64,000 nt of DNA from Blastococcus sp. HT6-30 (GTDB taxonomy: Bacteria > Actinomycetota > Actinomycetes > Mycobacteriales > Geodermatophilaceae), in contig NZ_CP155792.1 in the NCBI RefSeq assembly GCF_039729015.1, positions 2,504,001 to 2,568,000 of the forward strand. Reading direction: 5' to 3'. Below, one piece after another: positions 60,334 to 64,000 of the stretch. The stretch's first letter is position 1, and each line of letters begins with the position of its first letter. The notes below the pieces were generated by a model. The model saw only the letters and a program-made list of their open reading frames with translations, was not told where the DNA came from and did no database searches. A program made the position numbers and the translations under genes.

Positions 60334-61590
60334 TCAGCTGCGGCCGGACCGCGAACGGGCCCCTGCCTCGTTCCCGACCTCGCCGATCAGCCGTGCGGTG
60401 ATCGTGTGCGGTAGGGCGGCGATCCGCTGGATCAGTTCTTCGGAAGGCCGGCTGTCGAAGTCGGTGAGCACGTAGCCGAGCTGTCCGGTCGTCGAGAGAG
60501 CCTGCGCCTCGATGTTCAAACCCACCGCGCTGACGACGCTGTTCAGCTCCGCGAGGACCCCGGGCACGTTGTGGTGCAGGTAGCTCAGCCGCTGAGCGCT
60601 GGTCTGAGCCGGAAGCTGTACGCGCGGAAAGTTGACCGACAGGCTGGTGTCACCGGACCTGACGTAGTTGAGCAGCTTGCCCGCGACGAACCACCCGATC
60701 TCTTCCTGCGCTTCCTTGGTCGAGGCAGCGATGTGCGGCGTGAGGATGACGTTCTCGAGGCCGCGGAGCACTGACTCGAAGGAGTCGCCTTGAGCCTTCG
60801 GCTCGACGGGGAACACGTCCAGGGCCGCGCCGCCGAGGTGGCCGGCGAGGAGGTGGTCACGCAGTGCGGAGTCGTCGACGACCATGCCGCGTGAGGCGTT
60901 GATGAAGATCGCGCCGGGCTTCATCTTGGCCAGTTGCTGGTCGCCGAACATCCCGGCGTTGCCAGGGCGCCCGTCGACGTGAAGGCTGACCACGTCGGCT
61001 GTCTCGAGAAGCTGGTCGAGGCTCGACATGCGCCGAGCGTTGCCGTGGATGGGCCGATCAGCGATGTCGAAGAAGACGACTCGCATGCCGAGCGCCTCCG
61101 CCACGTTGGCGAGTTGAGTGCCGATGTTGCCGTAACCGACGATGCCGAGCGTCCTGCCTCGGACCTCGTAGCTCCCGCCGGCAGACTTGTCCCACACGCC
61201 GTTGTGCATCGCTTGGTTCTTCACCGTGAGTCGGCGTGACAGGGCGATGATCTCGCCGATGACGAGCTCCACCACGCTCCGGGAGTTGCTGTACGGCGCG
61301 TTGAACACTGGGACCGCGGTATCTGTGGCGGCCGCCAGGTCCACCTGGTTCGTCCCGATGCAGAAGCAACCGATGGCCGCGAGGTCGCCAGCCTTGGCGA
61401 TGACCTCAGCGGTCACCGTCGTGTTGGACCGGATGCCGAGGAGGGTGACGCCTTGCAGCGCGTCGGCCAGGTCGTCCGGGGCCAGTGAGCCCGGTCGTTG
61501 CTCGACCTCGAAGCCGGCTCCCCGTAGCACCTCTACGGCGCTCGGGTGGATGTTCTCGAGCAGCAGCGCGCGGCCCAGCGTGCCGGTCAT
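60334..61590 (-). CDS. serA: D-3-phosphoglycerate dehydrogenase with ACT domain
   Basis: 418 residues from ATG 61590; the E. coli enzyme has 410. LLLENIHPSAVEVLRGAGFE at the start, IGCFCIGTNQVDLAAATD and FNAPYSNSRSVVELVIGEII as in E. coli SerA, NAD loop LGIVGYGNIGTQLANVAEAL, catalytic Arg, Glu and His in NASRGMVVDDSAL, FPVEPKAQ and ILTPHIAASTKEAQEEIG. The last 80 residues (HHNVPGVLAELNSVVSAVGL) form an ACT domain for serine feedback. First step of serine synthesis. It overlaps a 49-codon ORF as ATGA and has only a weak site of its own, so it seems translationally coupled. Confidence 0.93.
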   Translation of the reverse strand: MTGTLGRALLLENIHPSAVEVLRGAGFEVEQRPGSLAPDDLADALQGVTLLGIRSNTTVTAEVIAKAGDLAAIGCFCIGTNQVDLAAATDTAVPVFNAPYSNSRSVVELVIGEIIALSRRLTVKNQAMHNGVWDKSAGGSYEVRGRTLGIVGYGNIGTQLANVAEALGMRVVFFDIADRPIHGNARRMSSLDQLLETADVVSLHVDGRPGNAGMFGDQQLAKMKPGAIFINASRGMVVDDSALRDHLLAGHLGGAALDVFPVEPKAQGDSFESVLRGLENVILTPHIAASTKEAQEEIGWFVAGKLLNYVRSGDTSLSVNFPRVQLPAQTSAQRLSYLHHNVPGVLAELNSVVSAVGLNIEAQALSTTGQLGYVLTDFDSRPSEELIQRIAALPHTITARLIGEVGNEAGARSRSGRS

Positions 61591-61736
61591 CGACCGACCA
61601 CCGAGCACGTCGGCGCGATGGTGCTTTCCCTGCCCGTTGCTGGTCTGCGCGAACGGTGCTCGGCGACGCCATCTCGGTAGAGCGCGACGGCCTCGAGGGG
61701 GCGGATCGGCGTGTTGTGCGGTTCTACTCGGTGCAC
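61587..61736 (-). CDS. 49-residue ORF coupled to serA
   Basis: GTG 61736 has AAGGAGAA seven bases upstream, the best ribosome site for kilobases, and its TGA overlaps the serA ATG as ATGA. The peptide HRVEPHNTPIRPLEAVALYR, then DGVAEHRSRRPATGRE, is mildly basic, without Ser runs or membrane segment. It may be a small protein of unknown function, a leader that feeds ribosomes to serA, or the stub of a lost gene. No family recognised. Confidence 0.5.
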   Translation of the reverse strand: MHRVEPHNTPIRPLEAVALYRDGVAEHRSRRPATGRESTIAPTCSVVGR

Positions 61737-62663
61737 GTGGTTTCTCCTTCGCGCTGCCGGCGGGGCGGATGAATCAGGTCTGTGGAGTACGCGCTCGGCC
61801 GTTGGGCACCCGGTGCCGAAGTGGGACCGCTGGCCGTCGTCGGCGATCGCCATCTCTTCCAACCAGGCCTCCTACCGTTGCACGCGGTGACCATCGGTCC
61901 GGTCGCGGCTGCCGTCGGAGCACTCGCAGCCGGATCGTTCTCGCCCGACGCGGCGCGCCTTCCATGCATCGGTCGAAGGAACTGGTTGCAGCGGCCGAGA
62001 CGCCACGCAGCGACACAACGAGTGGGACCACGCTGGACATTCCATTGAACGCTAGGGATCACGCCGGGTGAGGCCCGGCCCCGACTCGCAAGTGCGGGCC
62101 ATGCCTCGGGCGGGAGTCGTGACGGGACCGAGCAAGCACCCCGTGATCAGGTGCCCGGCACGTCGACCACCACCCCGGCGTCGCTGGCCCTCTACACCTG
62201 CAGTGCCGGATGCGCATGTCCGCGCTGCGGTCACCGAGCCCGGCCCAGGGGCTGCGGACCACCGTGCCCGGGGTGGGCCGGACACGCACGCCCCGGTCGC
62301 CCCTCCTCGCACCCAGCCGGAGAGGAGTCGACGACCTACCCCCTTCATGCCGTGCCGCCCATGAGGTCAGCGAAGTCGGTGCAGCACGCCCGACGCAAGG
62401 AGCCTTGCCGCAACCTCTGCCGCTACAGCCGCAGCCTCCGCGCCTCGGCGAGTCGGACGCCCGGCACTGCTTCAGCCACGTAGGTCACGGCCGCCGCCAC
62501 GGGGGATTCCGTGGCGGCGGCCGTGGCCACCTCCAGGTGTTGCAGCGATGCAGGTGTCACTCAGCGAGTGCGATCCTCGTCACCGCCGCGCGACACCGTC
62601 AGGTGTCACGTCCAGACTTTCTCCGGTGTCATCGGGAAGACGCCCGTCACTGTCCGACGACAG
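61737..62663. other. About 0.9 kb without gene between serA unit and nrdJ
   Basis: Several short frames exist, but none has a start site, composition and domain together. The left end should hold the serA promoter on the minus strand. The right end is the nrdJ 3' region with the hairpin at 62486-62525, three GGTGTCA copies (62553, 62602, 62625) and a GACACC-GTCA-GGTGTC inverted repeat (62592-62607). In a genome this compact it looks like degraded DNA. Confidence 0.5.
62486..62525 (-). terminator. 17-bp perfect hairpin downstream of nrdJ
   Basis: CACGGCCGCCGCCACGG and its exact complement with a 6-nt loop (GGGATT), about 140 nt beyond the nrdJ stop. It is the only strong stem in the 0.9-kb gap and is likely the nrdJ terminator, leaving a long 3' UTR with the GGTGTCA repeats. 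Confidence 0.65.
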
Positions 62664-64000
62664 TCAGCTGCAGCCGCTGGTGGAGCCACAGCCCTCGCAG
62701 ACGTAGCAGCTACCGGCCGGGCGCATCTTCGTGCCGCAGGTCATGCACAGCGGCGCGTCGGTGGCGGTCCCGGTGACCAACTCGAGGAGCTCGGCCGAGG
62801 AGTGGGCCTCCTTGACCGACTTCGGCCCCGCGGGGGTGACCTTCTCATCCACCTTGGACGTCTCGATCGGCGCGGAGCCACGCAGCTGCTCCAGGTCGAC
62901 CTCCTCCTCCTGCACGGTGGCCGTCGACGCGGAGGTTCCGTAACCGGAGACCTGTGCGGCCCGCTCCTCGGCGGTGAAGATGCCCAGGCCGGCACGCTTG
63001 TCCACCGGCAGGTGGTCCAGCGCCAGACGACGGAAGATGTAGTCCATCACGGACTGGGCGATCCGGATGTCCGGGTCGTCGGTCATGCCGGCCGGCTCGA
63101 AGCGCATGTTGGTGAACTTGGAGATGTAGGTCTCCAGCGGGACACCGTGCTGCAGGGCCAGCGAGATGCCGATCGAGAAGGCGTCCATCACACCGGCGAG
63201 GGTCGAGCCCTGCTTGCCGAGCTTCAGGAACACCTCACCGAGGCTGCCGTCCTCGTACATGCCGGCGGTCATGTAGCCCTCGGCGCCGGCGACGCTGAAC
63301 GAGGTGGTGACGCTCGTCCGCTTCTTCGGCAGCCGCTTGCGCACCGGGTGCGACAGCGCGCTGGGGGCCGACGCCTCGACCTTGGCCTCGGCCTTGGTGC
63401 CGTCGTTCTTGCCCTTGCCCCCGGACAGCGGCTGGCCGACCTTGCAGTTGTCGCGGTAGATGGCCAGTGCCTTGAGGCCCATCTTCCAGCCCTGGAAGTA
63501 GATCGTCTCGACGTCCTCGACGGTCGCCGTCTCGGGCATGTTGACCGTCTTGCTGATGGCGCCGGAGATGAACGGCTGGACGGCGGCCATCATGCGGACG
63601 TGGCCCATCGGGCTGATGGCCCGCTCCCCCATGGCGCAGTCGAACACCTCGTAGTGCTCCGGGCGCAGGCTCGGGGCGTCGACGACGTGGCCGTGCTCGG
63701 CGATGTACTCGACGATCGCCTCGATCTGCTCCTCCTGGTAGCCCAGGCTGCGCAGCGCCCGCGGCACCGTCTGGTTGACGATCTGCATGGAGCCGCCGCC
63801 GACCAGCTTCTTGAACTTGACCAGCGAGAAGTCCGGCTCGATGCCGGTCGTGTCGCAGTCCATCATGAAGCCGATGGTGCCGGTGGGGGCCAGCACCGAG
63901 GCCTGCGCGTTGCGCCAGCCGTTGTCGGCGCCGATCTCCAGGCACTCCTGCCACTGCTGGGTGGCGACCTTGAGCACGTCGGCGTCGTCGGCACCGACCG
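62664..64000 (-). CDS. nrdJ: B12-dependent (class II) ribonucleotide reductase, C-terminal part
   Basis: The frame is open to the right edge; about 445 residues are visible, and the start lies outside the window. The text [40 protein letters not shown] and [20 protein letters not shown] is that of NrdJ, including the conserved Cys-containing barrel loops. After an Ala/Lys linker come [20 protein letters not shown] and a C-terminal four- to six-Cys ribbon ([20 protein letters not shown]) that ends in GCS and relays electrons to the active site. It makes deoxynucleotides with adenosylcobalamin, independent of oxygen. Confidence 0.95.
   Translation of the reverse strand, partial: VGADDADVLKVATQQWQECLEIGADNGWRNAQASVLAPTGTIGFMMDCDTTGIEPDFSLVKFKKLVGGGSMQIVNQTVPRALRSLGYQEEQIEAIVEYIAEHGHVVDAPSLRPEHYEVFDCAMGERAISPMGHVRMMAAVQPFISGAISKTVNMPETATVEDVETIYFQGWKMGLKALAIYRDNCKVGQPLSGGKGKNDGTKAEAKVEASAPSALSHPVRKRLPKKRTSVTTSFSVAGAEGYMTAGMYEDGSLGEVFLKLGKQGSTLAGVMDAFSIGISLALQHGVPLETYISKFTNMRFEPAGMTDDPDIRIAQSVMDYIFRRLALDHLPVDKRAGLGIFTAEERAAQVSGYGTSASTATVQEEEVDLEQLRGSAPIETSKVDEKVTPAGPKSVKEAHSSAELLELVTGTATDAPLCMTCGTKMRPAGSCYVCEGCGSTSGCS

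Noticed and set aside
62552-62609. Short direct repeats that might suggest a CRISPR
   Set aside because: Only three 7-bp copies with unequal spacing and no cas gene.
57900-62660. Mobile element or prophage as cause of the decayed region
   Set aside because: No transposase, integrase, terminal repeats or att-like duplication was seen.

Overview
The window is 64 kb of very GC-rich DNA. It has densely packed, often ATGA- or GTGA-coupled genes, many GTG and some TTG starts, and typical actinobacterial families: HelR, DUF1206, DUF4265, a divergent Ars cluster, ROK regulators and B12-dependent ribonucleotide reductase. I infer an aerobic soil- or stone-type actinobacterium, most likely Geodermatophilaceae or a close relative. 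That placement rests on family content and style, not on a search. I saw no rRNA, tRNA, CRISPR array, prophage or transposase.

Layout, left to right. 1-3.6 kb: an RsbQ hydrolase followed by its RsbP-type PAS/GAF/PP2C phosphatase (cut by the left edge), then a tiny zinc ribbon. 3.7-6.0 kb: the RNA-polymerase-protecting helicase HelR. 6.1-9.7 kb: a co-directional set of a Cys-tailed membrane protein, a macro-like/SIR2 fusion and a CYP152 peroxygenase. 9.9-11.6 kb: two coupled DUF1206 membrane proteins. 11.6-14.2 kb: a ketoacyl reductase, a thiolase and a STAS anti-anti-sigma factor. 14.4-18.4 kb: a small membrane protein, a 999-residue sacsin/Hsp90-type ATPase and an RsbW-like ATPase. 18.5-23.5 kb: aldehyde dehydrogenase, GMC oxidoreductase, DUF4265 protein and an MFS transporter. 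23.9-26.1 kb: a DEAD-box helicase and a cupredoxin-like lipoprotein.

26.3-40.0 kb is a sugar region. A ROK repressor, an ABC importer (ATPase, permease, binding protein), a Gfo/Idh/MocA dehydrogenase and a sugar isomerase/epimerase lie on one strand. They are followed by a second cupredoxin lipoprotein with a frameshifted start, xylose isomerase, a XylR-like ROK repressor and divergent xylulokinase. The two ROK-linked promoters share one layout (TTGACC, 17 bp, AT-rich -10) with a similar TCAACnAAC element, so the two pentose/sugar blocks may be co-regulated.

40.1-50.4 kb: a small hydrolase, NDH-2, a DUF2254 protein, a three-gene set (carboxylate-amine ligase, erythromycin-esterase-like, serine hydrolase), a diguanylate cyclase, an SDR, a CAP-domain lipoprotein and a coiled-coil protein. 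50.5-53.0 kb is a complete arsenic island: arsI divergent from arsR-acr3-arsC. 53.0-55.7 kb: DUF4177 and DUF4334 genes, then a decayed PilZ-containing cellulose synthase. 55.8-57.3 kb: an aldo/keto reductase and two very small proteins.

57.5-62.6 kb is a decay zone. It holds a truncated lipoprotein, intact glycerate kinase, an aldehyde dehydrogenase pseudogene that has lost its catalytic Cys, intact serA with a coupled 49-codon ORF, and about 0.9 kb with no gene. The right edge holds the C-terminal part of nrdJ.
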